DNA from: Pseudorhodobacter sp. E13
GTDB taxonomy: Bacteria; Pseudomonadota; Alphaproteobacteria; Rhodobacterales; Rhodobacteraceae
NCBI RefSeq assembly: GCF_003991405.1
Contig: NZ_RPEN01000159.1
Coordinates: 496,001 to 560,000 of the forward strand
Length of the DNA: 64,000 nucleotides
Direction of reading: 5' to 3'
Part shown: positions 53,850-63,051 of the stretch, piece after piece
Numbering within the stretch: position 1 is the first letter of the stretch
How the letters are laid out: every line of letters begins with the position of its first letter
Notes under the pieces: model-generated
What the model was told of the DNA's origin: nothing
Database searches by the model: none
The model's input: the letters and a program-made list of their open reading frames with translations, nothing else
Position numbers and translations under genes: made by a program

Positions 53850-56588
53850 TCAGCCGCTTTTTGCGGCCTTGTTTTTCTGTGTGAGGTCGGCCAGCGCCTC
53901 GGGCGTAAAGACGCGCAGGCCAAGTTCGGGCCGATAGCCGTGGATCTCATTGACATCCAGCGCGCGCATGAAGGCGAGGATTTCCTCGCTGACCACCTGC
54001 CCCGGCACGAGGATCGGGAAACCCGGCGGATAGGGGATGATGAACGAGGCTGACACCACCTCTTGTCCGGCCTCCATCGCCGATTTGATGGTGCTGTCGA
54101 GTTCCAGATAATCGCAGTTGTTTTCATCATAGCTGAGGAAAAACGCCGAGCGGATATCGCCTTCGCCGGTTGCGCCATCGCTGAGGAACGCATCGTGGAA
54201 GCGGCTGAAATCGGGCAAGGGCGGCAGGTCTTGCATCAGGTTCTTGACCCGGCGTTCAAAGGCCAGCCGTTCCATCTTGGAGGCGTCATCCAGCAATTCA
54301 TCAAGGTCTTTGGCAATTTCGACCAACACTTCGATCAGATAGGCGACCGAGGAGCGCGTGGTGCCGATATTGGTCATGAACAGCACGGTATTACGCGAGG
54401 TCTTGTTGATCTGGATGCCGTATTTATCCATCAGGATCTTGGTTTTGAACGTATCGCCATCCCAACCCGTGCCGCCTACCGCCAGCGTGACACGGGTGGC
54501 ATCCAGCACGAATTCGTCCTTTTCCCAGCAATCCCAGATATCCGTCCAACCCTGTTCCGGGTCGTAATAGCTGGACACCTTGCTTTCGCGATATTCCTCG
54601 GGGATCATATCGCCCGCGGTCAACACTTTGAAATATTTCTGCAAAAGCGGATGGGTGGAGATGGCGCGGCGCATCGACATGGCCGCCTCTACCTGCCGCT
54701 GCACAAATTCGAACCCTTCCAGTTCCACCTGCCGGCGGCCCACGTCCAAACTGGCGATGATCTGGTAATTCGGGCTGGTGGAGGTATGGGTCATATAGGC
54801 TTCGTGGAAGGCTTGCTCTACCTCTCCCTTGAAGTCCTGATCGTTGACATGGATCATCGACCCCTGCCGCAGCGAGGTCAGGGTTTTATGCGTGGATTGC
54901 GTGGTATAGACCCTGATCCGCGCATTGGGTGGCGGGATCAACCGGGTGTTCAGCAGGGTTTCCATATCTGCATCGGCCAGCTTTTCCTGCTGGGCGGCAT
55001 AGGCCTTGGCATGGGCCGGGCTGCGCAGCTTTTCGCGGAAATTATTGGCGGCATTCATCCCGGTGCGCTGGCGATAGGTCGGGCCGAAACGGGCAAAGGC
55101 GAACCATGCTTCATCCCACAAAAACACCAGATCGGGCTTGATGGCGAGGCATTCTTCCATCACCCGTTCGACGTTATAGACCACGCCGTCAAAGGTGCAG
55201 TTGGTCAGCAAAAGCATCCGCACGCGGTCCAGCTTGCCTTCGGCCTTCAGTTGCAGCAGGCGGTGCTTGATCTCGCGCAGCGGCACCGCGCCATACATCG
55301 AATATTCGTTCAGCGGATAGCTGTCGAGGTAGCTGACCTGCGCACCTGCCAACACCATGCCGTAATGGTGCGATTTGTGGCAATCGCGGTCGACCAGCAC
55401 AATATCACCGGGCCGGACCAGCGCCTGCACCACGATCTTGTTGCAGGTTGATGTGCCATTGGTGGAAAAATAGGTGTGTTTGGCACCAAAGGCACGCGCG
55501 GCAAGTTCCTGCGCCTCTTTGATGGTGCCGACAGGTTCCAGCAGGCTGTCCAGCCCGCCGGATGTGGCCGAGGTTTCGGCCATAAAGATATTGGGGCCAT
55601 AAAACGCGCCCATATCCTGAATCCAATGGCTGCGGGTGATGGATTTGCCCCGGCTGATGGGCATCGCGTGAAACACGCCTGTCGGCTGTTTGGAATATTC
55701 CTTCAGCGCGGTAAAGAACGGGGTTTTATACCGGGCCTGAACACCGCGCAGGATGTTCAGGTGCAACTCCATAAAGTCTTCTTGGTTGTAAAACACCCGG
55801 CGGCAGATCCCCAGATCAAGCCCTGCGATATCTTCGACAGAACGATCGGTGACCAGATAAGCATCCAGTTCGGGCCGCACCTTGGCAACAAGGCGGCAGA
55901 GTTCGGGGCCGTAATCTTCGGGGTTCAGCGCCTTGATATCCTCTATCCCGCCTGCGCGGTTCAGATAGCGGGTCAGCAGGCCCAGTTCGACCTTGGATTC
56001 CATCCGCAGGCCGGGGCGCACGACGATGGCCTGAATGTTGTGGTTGAACAACACCCCGATCAGCGCGTCTTGCAGGCTGGGCACCACGACCGGCGCATAG
56101 GTAAAGGCGTCTTCGGGGCGGCGCATGGAGGCCATGTTCTGCCGCAGCCAGCGTTCCTGATGCTCGTTCACATCATCGACGATCATCACCTCGAAATAAG
56201 GTTTTGCCAAGGCGCGGGCATCGGGCGACAGGATCGCCTCATCCTCGTTTTCGTCCTTGTCATCCATATCACGGTCCAGCGGGATATGGCGGCGGCGGTA
56301 GGCCCCGGTGGTCAGGGCGCGCGCGGCCCGGCGCACGGTAAAGGCAACATCGCTGACATTGCCGTTTTCAAACTGGCGGCGCATGTGGTCAAAGGCCTGA
56401 ATGCCGGGAAAGGCCCAATAGCGTTCGATCAGTTCCAGCGCGGTGAACATTTCGGCCACCTTGGCGCGGGTGGCTTTTGCGTGGCGACCTTCCGGCTCTC
56501 GGGCGAGTTGGTCGAGCGATTGGCGCAATGTGCTCCAATGGTCGCTGCGCAGCTGCACGGCAGAATAATAGTCGCTCATCGTTTGCAT
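53850..56588 (-). CDS. PLP-dependent Orn/Lys/Arg-type decarboxylase, extended form
   Basis: 912 residues, longer than the usual 710-760. Residues 1-110 are charged and unmatched; from ~130 there is a receiver-like wing domain (YFEVMIVDDVNEHQERWL) as in fold-type I Orn/Lys/Arg decarboxylases, then the PLP domain with FSTNGTSTCNKIVVQA, LFLWDEAWFAF-like WDEAW and Schiff-base Lys568 in TTQSTHKTLTSL, then the C-terminal domain. It makes an amine from a basic amino acid; which one cannot be told. AAAGGA precedes the ATG. The product may feed the ATP-grasp ligase next door. Confidence 0.88.
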   Translation of the reverse strand: MQTMSDYYSAVQLRSDHWSTLRQSLDQLAREPEGRHAKATRAKVAEMFTALELIERYWAFPGIQAFDHMRRQFENGNVSDVAFTVRRAARALTTGAYRRRHIPLDRDMDDKDENEDEAILSPDARALAKPYFEVMIVDDVNEHQERWLRQNMASMRRPEDAFTYAPVVVPSLQDALIGVLFNHNIQAIVVRPGLRMESKVELGLLTRYLNRAGGIEDIKALNPEDYGPELCRLVAKVRPELDAYLVTDRSVEDIAGLDLGICRRVFYNQEDFMELHLNILRGVQARYKTPFFTALKEYSKQPTGVFHAMPISRGKSITRSHWIQDMGAFYGPNIFMAETSATSGGLDSLLEPVGTIKEAQELAARAFGAKHTYFSTNGTSTCNKIVVQALVRPGDIVLVDRDCHKSHHYGMVLAGAQVSYLDSYPLNEYSMYGAVPLREIKHRLLQLKAEGKLDRVRMLLLTNCTFDGVVYNVERVMEECLAIKPDLVFLWDEAWFAFARFGPTYRQRTGMNAANNFREKLRSPAHAKAYAAQQEKLADADMETLLNTRLIPPPNARIRVYTTQSTHKTLTSLRQGSMIHVNDQDFKGEVEQAFHEAYMTHTSTSPNYQIIASLDVGRRQVELEGFEFVQRQVEAAMSMRRAISTHPLLQKYFKVLTAGDMIPEEYRESKVSSYYDPEQGWTDIWDCWEKDEFVLDATRVTLAVGGTGWDGDTFKTKILMDKYGIQINKTSRNTVLFMTNIGTTRSSVAYLIEVLVEIAKDLDELLDDASKMERLAFERRVKNLMQDLPPLPDFSRFHDAFLSDGATGEGDIRSAFFLSYDENNCDYLELDSTIKSAMEAGQEVVSASFIIPYPPGFPILVPGQVVSEEILAFMRALDVNEIHGYRPELGLRVFTPEALADLTQKNKAAKSG

Positions 56589-56675
56589 CGCGTGGTCCTT
56601 TACCTAGTGGTCAAGGCCGGCCCCAGTGGGGGCGATATCGCGCGGAAGGGCAAGCGGCCCCTCCGCGCAAATTGT

Positions 56676-57695
56676 TCAGCCTGTTACGGTTTTGCCCGCA
56701 AGTGGTGCGGCGGTATTAGTTTGGGCGGGCGCGTGAACCGGTTGGTCTGCGCCTTTGAATTGCGGCTGAGGAGCTCCTCTGATGATCTCATCCGAAACGG
56801 TGGTATCGCGCAAGTCCAATGTTGAAAGCCCGGCTTTTGTGCCCTGCTGCGGGATGGCCAAGGGGCCAAGATGGTTGAGGTAAGCATCGGCCCCGCTGGT
56901 CCGGTCATAGACGGTGAAATCGACGGCACGGTCGCGGAAGCTTTTGAGCACCTGGCCCAAGCCTTTCATCCCGGTTTCGCGCTGGCGGCGCACTTGGGCA
57001 AGGTCAAGCTCCAGCGGGAACATGTCTTCCTGCCCTGCGGATTGGTGCAGCACGGTGGCTGTCGGGTCGATCACACAAGACCGCCCGTTGCCGCCCGCGC
57101 CCAGACCATTCACATCGACCACATAGCACTGGAATTGCGCGGCGGTGGCGCGGGCGATGGCCAGTTCTGCCTCGCGGTCGGTGGTGCCTGTCAGAACCGG
57201 GTGCAGCAGCACCTCGACCCCCGCGGCGGTCAGTTGGCGGGTGGTTTCGGGGAACCAGATGTCATAGCAGATCGACAGCCCGAAACGGCCCACCTCTGGC
57301 ACGTCGAAAATGCAGAATTCTGTGCCAGCCTCTACCCCGGATTCGTAAGGGCGGAAGGGGAACATTTTGCGGTATTTCTGGATCACCTGCCCCTGCGGGT
57401 TGATCACCGCCGAGGTGTTGTAGATATGGCCGGTTTCGGTTTGTTCAAACATCGAACCGGGGATCAGCCAGATATTGTGTTTGATCGCGGCTTCCTGAAA
57501 GCGGTGCAGATGCGCATTGTCAAAGGGCAGCGCAAAGCGCGGCAGCGGGCCAAGCGGCGCCAGTTCCGAAAACAGAACCATCTGGGTCCATGGAAAGCGC
57601 GCCATCAGGATATCAAGGCGCTGCAACATGCCTTCGATATTGGGCTGCAATGCATTCACATACATCTGAACGCCAGCGATTGCGAAGGGGGTCAT
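56676..57695 (-). CDS. Carbon-nitrogen hydrolase (nitrilase superfamily)
   Basis: 339 residues with the complete catalytic triad: Glu44 in LFSELAPLG, Lys110 in KYRKMFPF and Cys143 in SICYDIWFPE. Cys-Tyr-Asp and the C-terminal domain place it near aliphatic amidase/N-carbamoylputrescine amidase types rather than nitrilases. The last 60 residues are a low-complexity Pro/Thr/Ala tail. It is first of the set nitrilase, decarboxylase, ATP-grasp, C45; the decarboxylase start is 87 bp downstream. Physiological amide unknown. Confidence 0.87.
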   Translation of the reverse strand: MTPFAIAGVQMYVNALQPNIEGMLQRLDILMARFPWTQMVLFSELAPLGPLPRFALPFDNAHLHRFQEAAIKHNIWLIPGSMFEQTETGHIYNTSAVINPQGQVIQKYRKMFPFRPYESGVEAGTEFCIFDVPEVGRFGLSICYDIWFPETTRQLTAAGVEVLLHPVLTGTTDREAELAIARATAAQFQCYVVDVNGLGAGGNGRSCVIDPTATVLHQSAGQEDMFPLELDLAQVRRQRETGMKGLGQVLKSFRDRAVDFTVYDRTSGADAYLNHLGPLAIPQQGTKAGLSTLDLRDTTVSDEIIRGAPQPQFKGADQPVHAPAQTNTAAPLAGKTVTG

Positions 57696-57763
57696 TGTGG
57701 GGATACTCCGGTAAAGATGAGCCGCGCGCGGCGCGGCCTGTGCATAGATGCTACCGCCTGCTT

Positions 57764-58195
57764 CTACGCCCGAACGACAAGAACGGAAACAGGCGATCTG
57801 CGCACAACTCTGTCAGCTTGGCTGCCGACCAGAAATTCGCGCACCCGGTCAGGTGCATGCGAGGCCATGACCACCAGATCCGCGCCGACTGCCGTGATCG
57901 TCTCCAGAATTTCCGTATGCACCGTGCCGTGGCGCACATGCAGCTTGGCCTCGCGTTCGGCAGGCACTTCGCGCGCGACCAATGCCGAAAGCTGTTCCAG
58001 CGCATGGGCCAGCGCGGTTTTGGCAAAGCCTTTGGGCAAGGCATCCTCGACCAGCACAGACCCGTAAGAGGGCACGACATACAGCACATGCAGCGCCGCC
58101 TCGTTCAGCTTTGCCAGCTTCACCGCCTCGGGCAGGGCCACCTGCCATGACGCGTCTTCGGTAACGTCAATCGCAACCAGAATTGTCTTGGTCAT
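57764..58195 (-). CDS. Universal stress protein (UspA family), degenerate ATP motif
   Basis: 143 residues. Starts MTKTILVAIDVTEDA and ends VVRRSPVSVLVVRA, the usual UspA frame. The ATP-binding G-x2-G motif is replaced by ASHAPDRV, while the later VGS is kept, so nucleotide binding is doubtful. GGGGGAAA precedes the ATG. The gene begins 17 bp after the TRAP permease stop, recalling TeaD, a Usp that regulates the TeaABC TRAP transporter. Confidence 0.88.
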   Translation of the reverse strand: MTKTILVAIDVTEDASWQVALPEAVKLAKLNEAALHVLYVVPSYGSVLVEDALPKGFAKTALAHALEQLSALVAREVPAEREAKLHVRHGTVHTEILETITAVGADLVVMASHAPDRVREFLVGSQADRVVRRSPVSVLVVRA

Positions 58196-58212
58196 CGCAA
58201 TTTCCCCCTGTT

Positions 58213-60954
58213 TCAGGCCGTTACGGCGGCGATTGGGCCCGCGCGGCGGCGTTGCAGCATCACGATCAGGCCCAGAACCAGCAGCGCAGGCAGGAACATC
58301 CAGTATTTCGATGGCACATCCACCGGGCGCAGCACGCGCAACACCTCTTGATCCCAGTCCAGCCCCGCATCGGCGGCGGCAGAGCCAAAGCTGACATCGT
58401 CAATGATCATCTTGTCGCCATCGCTGCGCAGGGCCAGACCTGCCGCTGCCAGCTTTTCATCCCCGGTCGCACCTTCGGTGATCGGCAGGACGGCAACGAA
58501 TTCGATCGGGTCGCCCAACTCATTCAACCCGGCCACGCGCAGGCGCAAATCGGCCCCGATGGGCGTTGCCTCTGCCGCTTGCACAAGGTTCGCGGGCGGC
58601 TCTTCGGCAAAGGGTGGATAGATCATATCCATCCAGAAGCCGGGGCGGAACAGGGTGAAGGCGATCAGCAGCAGGGCCACCGATTCGTAAATCCGGTTGC
58701 GCGTCAGGAACCAGCCTTGGGTTGCCGCTGCGAACAGCAACATCGCCACGGTCGCGACAATGAAGACGAACACACCTTGCACCGCCGTGACATTGATCAA
58801 CAGCAATTCGGTGTTGAAGATGAACAGGAAGGGCAAGGCCGCCGTGCGCATGGAGTAAAAGAACGCCACGACCCCGGTCTTGATCGGGTCGCCCCCCGAA
58901 ACCGCCGCAGCCGCAAAGGAGGCAAGGCCGACGGGCGGTGTGACATCAGCCATGATGCCGAAATAGAACACGAACAAATGCACTGCGATCAGCGGCACGA
59001 TCAGCCCATTTTGCTGGCCCAAGGTCACGATGACCGGCGCAAGCAGCGCGGAGACCACGATATAATTGGCGGTAGTCGGCAGGCCCATGCCAAGGATCAG
59101 CGACAAGATCGCCGTCAGCACCAGAATGGCCAGAATATTGCCACCCGACAGCACCTCGACCACATCGGCAAGGGCAGAGCCGACACCCGTCTGGCTGACC
59201 GCGCCCACGATGATACCGGCAGTTGCCGTGGCAATGCCGATGCCGATCATGTTGCGCGCACCTGTCACCATCCCGTCCACAAGGTCGGTCAGCCCGCCGC
59301 GCACAGCCGCAGCCATGTCGCCAGTCCCGCGCAGGATCGCCAGAAGCGGGCGCTGGGTGACAAGGATGAACACCATATAGGTCGTCGCCCAGAAGGCCGA
59401 GAGGCCGGGGGACAGACGGTCCACCATCAAGGCCCAGACCAGCACCACCACCGGCAGGATGTAATGCAGGCCCGACCGGATCGTCGGCCCCGGAAGCGGC
59501 AGCTTGGTAACCTTGGCGTTCGGGTCATCCAGCTTCAGCGGCGCTTCGCGGGCGGCGATGGCCAGAAGGCCGATGTAGACCGCTGTCAGGAAAGCAAAGA
59601 TGATATAGCCCGCCGCCGCCGGGAAGGCCGGACGGATCCAGCCCATGCCGTAATAGACGGCAAAGGATACCGCACAGATCACCGCGATGGTGAAGGCAAT
59701 GCCGATCAGGCGCTGCACGATGGGCTTGGGGGTATAGGCGCGCTCCAGCCCTTCCATGCCTGCCTTGCAGGCTTCCAGATGCACGATATAGACCAGCGCG
59801 ATATAGGAAATCACGGCAGGCAGGAAGGCGTGCTTGACCACGTCGAAATAAGGGATGCCGACATATTCCACCATCAGGAAGGCCGCAGCCCCCATGACCG
59901 GCGGCATGATCTGCCCGTTGACGGAGGAGGCAACCTCTACCGCGCCGGCCTTTTCGGCGGAAAAGCCCACTTTCTTCATCAGGGGAATCGTGAAGGTGCC
60001 CGTTGTCACCACATTGGCGATGGACGACCCTGAAATCAGCCCCGTCATGGCCGAGGACACAACCGCCGCCTTGGCAGGCCCGCCGCGCATATGGCCCATC
60101 AGGCTGAAGGCGACCTGAATGAAGTAATTGCCCGCGCCCGCCTTATCCAGCAAAGAGCCGAACAGCACGAACAGGAACACGAACCCGGTCGACACGCCCA
60201 GCGCGATGCCAAAGACGCCTTCGGTTGTGATCCATTGGTGGTTCACGATCTCGGAAAGGTTATTGCCCTTATGCGCGATGATCGAGGGCATGTTCGGCCC
60301 CAGCACCGTATAGATCAGGAACACCGAAGCCACGATCATCAAGGCAGGCCCCAAGGCGCGGCGTGTCGCCTCTAGCAGCAACAGGATGCCGATGACGGCG
60401 ACCACGAAATCCTGCATGATCGGCGCGCCGACCCGGCTGGAGATATCGCGGTAATAGACATAAAGATAAAGCGATGCGGCGGCGGCAATGATGGCAAGCG
60501 CCCATTCCCAAACCGGAATCCGATCTTTGGGAGAGCCGAGCACAACCGCCCCCACAATCGCCAGCGCAATCGGGGCGATCCACCAGACCGGGGTGCCATC
60601 CTTGGCCGAAACCATGAACAACCCGCCCACAACCAGCGGCACGATGATGCCAAGGCCAAGCTGCACCGGGGTTCGGGTGGCAGGAAAAGCCGCAAAGGCC
60701 AGAAAAATCGCAAAGGCCAGATGGATAGACCGCGCCTCGGTATCGTTGAACACACCGATGCCAAAGATGAAGGGCAGCGGCGAGGCAAACCAAAGCTGGA
60801 ACAGCGACCACGCCAAGGCGACAAGCATCAGGAAAACGCCAACGCTGCCTTGCGACCCGCGCGCGCCGGTATCAGAGGCGGCAACAAGTTCGTCAAGTTC
60901 TGCCTGGCTTAAACCTGCAACACCGGACTCTTGCGGCTGGTTCTGCGTGACCAT
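58213..60954 (-). CDS. TAXI-type TRAP transporter fused permease
   Basis: 913 residues, some 16-18 membrane segments; the DctQ-like part is fused to the DctM-like part. Motifs of the fused type: GHMRGGPAKAAVVSSAMTGLISGSSIANVVTTGTFTIPLMKK, ASSVNGQIMPPVMGAAAFLMVEYVGIPY, MGLPTTANYIVVSALLAPV. An N-terminal tail of 40 residues precedes the first helix, and about 110 C-terminal residues form a soluble stretch that is uncommon in the family. Works with the TAXI binding protein encoded upstream. Confidence 0.92.
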   Translation of the reverse strand: MVTQNQPQESGVAGLSQAELDELVAASDTGARGSQGSVGVFLMLVALAWSLFQLWFASPLPFIFGIGVFNDTEARSIHLAFAIFLAFAAFPATRTPVQLGLGIIVPLVVGGLFMVSAKDGTPVWWIAPIALAIVGAVVLGSPKDRIPVWEWALAIIAAAASLYLYVYYRDISSRVGAPIMQDFVVAVIGILLLLEATRRALGPALMIVASVFLIYTVLGPNMPSIIAHKGNNLSEIVNHQWITTEGVFGIALGVSTGFVFLFVLFGSLLDKAGAGNYFIQVAFSLMGHMRGGPAKAAVVSSAMTGLISGSSIANVVTTGTFTIPLMKKVGFSAEKAGAVEVASSVNGQIMPPVMGAAAFLMVEYVGIPYFDVVKHAFLPAVISYIALVYIVHLEACKAGMEGLERAYTPKPIVQRLIGIAFTIAVICAVSFAVYYGMGWIRPAFPAAAGYIIFAFLTAVYIGLLAIAAREAPLKLDDPNAKVTKLPLPGPTIRSGLHYILPVVVLVWALMVDRLSPGLSAFWATTYMVFILVTQRPLLAILRGTGDMAAAVRGGLTDLVDGMVTGARNMIGIGIATATAGIIVGAVSQTGVGSALADVVEVLSGGNILAILVLTAILSLILGMGLPTTANYIVVSALLAPVIVTLGQQNGLIVPLIAVHLFVFYFGIMADVTPPVGLASFAAAAVSGGDPIKTGVVAFFYSMRTAALPFLFIFNTELLLINVTAVQGVFVFIVATVAMLLFAAATQGWFLTRNRIYESVALLLIAFTLFRPGFWMDMIYPPFAEEPPANLVQAAEATPIGADLRLRVAGLNELGDPIEFVAVLPITEGATGDEKLAAAGLALRSDGDKMIIDDVSFGSAAADAGLDWDQEVLRVLRPVDVPSKYWMFLPALLVLGLIVMLQRRRAGPIAAVTA

Positions 60955-61009
60955 TGAAAATCCCCCTGCGCAGCCGGTCTGATGCGGCCTGAAATCTGGT
61001 TTCTATTGG

Positions 61010-61044
61010 AAAAGGGCCGGGGCGCGTGAAACAGGCGCCCCGGC
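61010..61044 (-). terminator. Attenuating hairpin between the TAXI gene and its permease
   Basis: Perfect 10-bp inverted repeat GCCGGGGCGC/GCGCCCCGGC (61016-61025 and 61035-61044) followed on the minus strand by CCCTTTTCC. Terminator form in the 101-bp gap suggests partial termination after the binding-protein gene. Confidence 0.8.
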
Positions 61045-61055
61045 GGGCAGTGGCC

Positions 61056-62015
61056 TTACATCCAGCCACGTTCCTTGTAGTATTTCTCAGCGCCCGGATG
61101 CAGCGGGGCCGACAGACCGTCCTTGATCATTTCTTCTTCTTTCAGGTTTTCAAAGGCCGGGTGCAGCCCCTTGAACCGATCAAAGTTGTCAAAGACCGCT
61201 TTGACGACCTGATAAACCACCTCGTCATCGACATCCGCCGAGGTCACAAAGGTCGCCTTCACACCAAAGGTCGTGGTGTCGGCGTCGGTGCCTTTATACA
61301 TGCCGCCCGGAATGGTGGCATAGGCGTAGAAGGGGTTATCGGCAACCAGCTTGTCAATCGCCTCGCCGGTCACCGGCACGAGATTTGCATCCACGGTGGA
61401 CACAGCCTCTTGGATAGAGCCGTTCGGGTGGCCAACGGTATAGATGATCGCATCCACCTTGTTATCGCCCAAGGCGGCTGCCTGCTCTGCCGGCTTCAAC
61501 TCTGACGCCAAGGCAAAATCTGCCATGGTCCAACCTTTGGCGGCCAGAACCACTTCCATCGTGGCAAGCTGGCCGGAACCGGGGTTGCCCACGTTGACGC
61601 GCTTGCCCTTCAGGTCATCAAAGCTGTTGATATTGGCATCTTTGCGCGCGATGACGGTGAAGGGTTCGCCATGCACCGAAAACACGGCGCGCAGCTTGTC
61701 GACCTTGGCACCTTCAAACTGGCTGGAACCGTTATAGGCATGGAACTGCCAGTCAGACTGCGCCACGCCCATATCCATATCCCCCGCCGCAATGGCGTTG
61801 ATATTGGCGATGGACCCACCGGTCGAAGGCGCGGTGCATTTCAGGTTATGTTCGGCCGTGCCACGGTTGATCAAACGGCAGATGGACTGGCCCACCACAA
61901 AGTAAACGCCGGTTTGCCCACCGGTGCCGATGGTGATGAATTTCTCTTCCGCCGCTACAGACCCAGCTGCCAGGGACATGGCTGCCGCAGCGGTGATCGC
62001 TTTCCAGTGCTTCAT
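61056..62015 (-). CDS. TAXI family TRAP transporter substrate-binding protein
   Basis: 319 residues from the ATG at 62015, preceded by AAAGGA; the frame is open upstream to 62186 but the extra part is not family-like. Signal peptide ITAAAAMSLAAGSVAAE, then TAXI features ITIGTGGQTGVYFVVGQSICRLIN, PSTGGSIANINAIAAGDMDMGVAQSDWQ, KGKRVNVGNPGSG and VGHPNGSIQEA. First gene of a minus-strand run including the fused permease and a Usp. Ligand unknown; characterised relatives bind glutamate, 2-oxoglutarate or similar. Confidence 0.93.
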   Translation of the reverse strand: MKHWKAITAAAAMSLAAGSVAAEEKFITIGTGGQTGVYFVVGQSICRLINRGTAEHNLKCTAPSTGGSIANINAIAAGDMDMGVAQSDWQFHAYNGSSQFEGAKVDKLRAVFSVHGEPFTVIARKDANINSFDDLKGKRVNVGNPGSGQLATMEVVLAAKGWTMADFALASELKPAEQAAALGDNKVDAIIYTVGHPNGSIQEAVSTVDANLVPVTGEAIDKLVADNPFYAYATIPGGMYKGTDADTTTFGVKATFVTSADVDDEVVYQVVKAVFDNFDRFKGLHPAFENLKEEEMIKDGLSAPLHPGAEKYYKERGWM

Positions 62016-62419
62016 GGTTGGTATCCTTTCAGTTTTTTCATCGGCCACCGCCACATCAGATGCGCGGTGAAGTTCGAAACGCGAGGCCGGATGGCCCCTT
62101 GGCGGCACCCCGGACAAGCCGGGGGGCTGGGAGAAAAATGGGCATGCGCTATGCGCTTTGCTCCCAGATGTTGGTCGGGCGGCCAAAATGGGATGGCAGC
62201 CCCGTCTTCACATCTGATACCGCCGCGAATTTTGATTTCGTGTTTCGGCATCATCCCTGTTGGCGCGGGCTTCTGGTTGGCCCGTTTCCAATCTCAGGTC
62301 AGCTTAGGCGTGTTTAATATTTCAATCAACCCTGTATATTTTTCCAAACACTTCTTGGGTTTTGGCCCGTTTTCGCCTAGGGTTTTGAAAAGAAAAAACG
62401 GGGGGTTTGATTGGAAATT
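62016..62419. promoter_or_regulatory. Divergent region between the TAXI gene and the XRE-cupin regulator
   Basis: 404 bp. AT-rich from about 62310, where GTGTTT (62310-62315) and AAACAC (62346-62351) form an inverted repeat with 30 bases between, a candidate operator. A CCCCGG-N5-CCGGGG hairpin lies near 62105. No gene was recognised. Both flanking genes must have their promoters here. Confidence 0.4.
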
Positions 62420-63019
62420 ATGCCGGAAAGCGCGCCAAGCGACAGTATCGACATCGGCGACCGTCTGCGCACGGCACGCACTTTGCGACGGCTGTCACAG
62501 CGTGAATTGGCACGGCGCGCGGGTGTGACCAATGGCATGATTTCCCAGATCGAACAGAATCACTCCAGCCCGTCGATTTCATCGCTCAAACGCATTCTGG
62601 ATGCGGTGCCGATGTCGATGGCCGAGTTTTTTGCCGATGATTTCACCGAACAGAACGCCGTGTTTTTCCGCAAAGAGGACCTGCGCGAGATCAATCCCGC
62701 GAATTTGTTGTCGAAAACGGACGCAGATGCAAAGCCGTTTTCGTTTCGGCAGGTCGGGGATGCGCGCAATCATACGCTGCAAATGCTGCATGAACGCTAT
62801 GCCCCCGGCGCAGATACCGGCCCCGAGATGTATAGCCACAACTCCGAAGAGGCGGGGATTGTGATCGAAGGGACGATAGAGGTGACGGTGGGCGACCGCA
62901 CCGAAACCCTGCACCCCGGCGATGCCTATCTGTTCGACAGCCGCATCCCGCACCGTTTCCGCAATACCGGCGACTGCGTTTGTGTCATCGTCTCGGCCTG
63001 CTCACCGCCCTCCTTCTAA
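62420..63019 (+). CDS. XRE family regulator with cupin domain (PuuR-like)
   Basis: 199 residues from the ATG at 62420; a TTG three codons earlier is possible. N-terminal helix-turn-helix (DRLRTARTLRRLSQRELARRAGVTNGMISQIEQNHSSPSISSL in pattern; key parts RRLSQRELARRAGVTN and ISQIEQN) and a C-terminal cupin (YSHNSEEAGIVIEGTIEVTVGD, LHPGDAYLFDSRIPHRFRN). This arrangement is that of PuuR and other regulators of polyamine and amino-acid use. It converges on an aminotransferase and is divergent from the TAXI-TRAP genes, either of which it may control. Confidence 0.88.
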   Translation: MPESAPSDSIDIGDRLRTARTLRRLSQRELARRAGVTNGMISQIEQNHSSPSISSLKRILDAVPMSMAEFFADDFTEQNAVFFRKEDLREINPANLLSKTDADAKPFSFRQVGDARNHTLQMLHERYAPGADTGPEMYSHNSEEAGIVIEGTIEVTVGDRTETLHPGDAYLFDSRIPHRFRNTGDCVCVIVSACSPPSF

Positions 63020-63051
63020 GGCGGTTTACGGCGTTTCGCGTTGCATCTGGA

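Noticed and set aside
58183-60033. Long plus-strand frame (616 codons) opposite the fused TRAP permease
   Set aside because: Rich in His, Gln and Arg, typical of an antisense shadow of a membrane protein.
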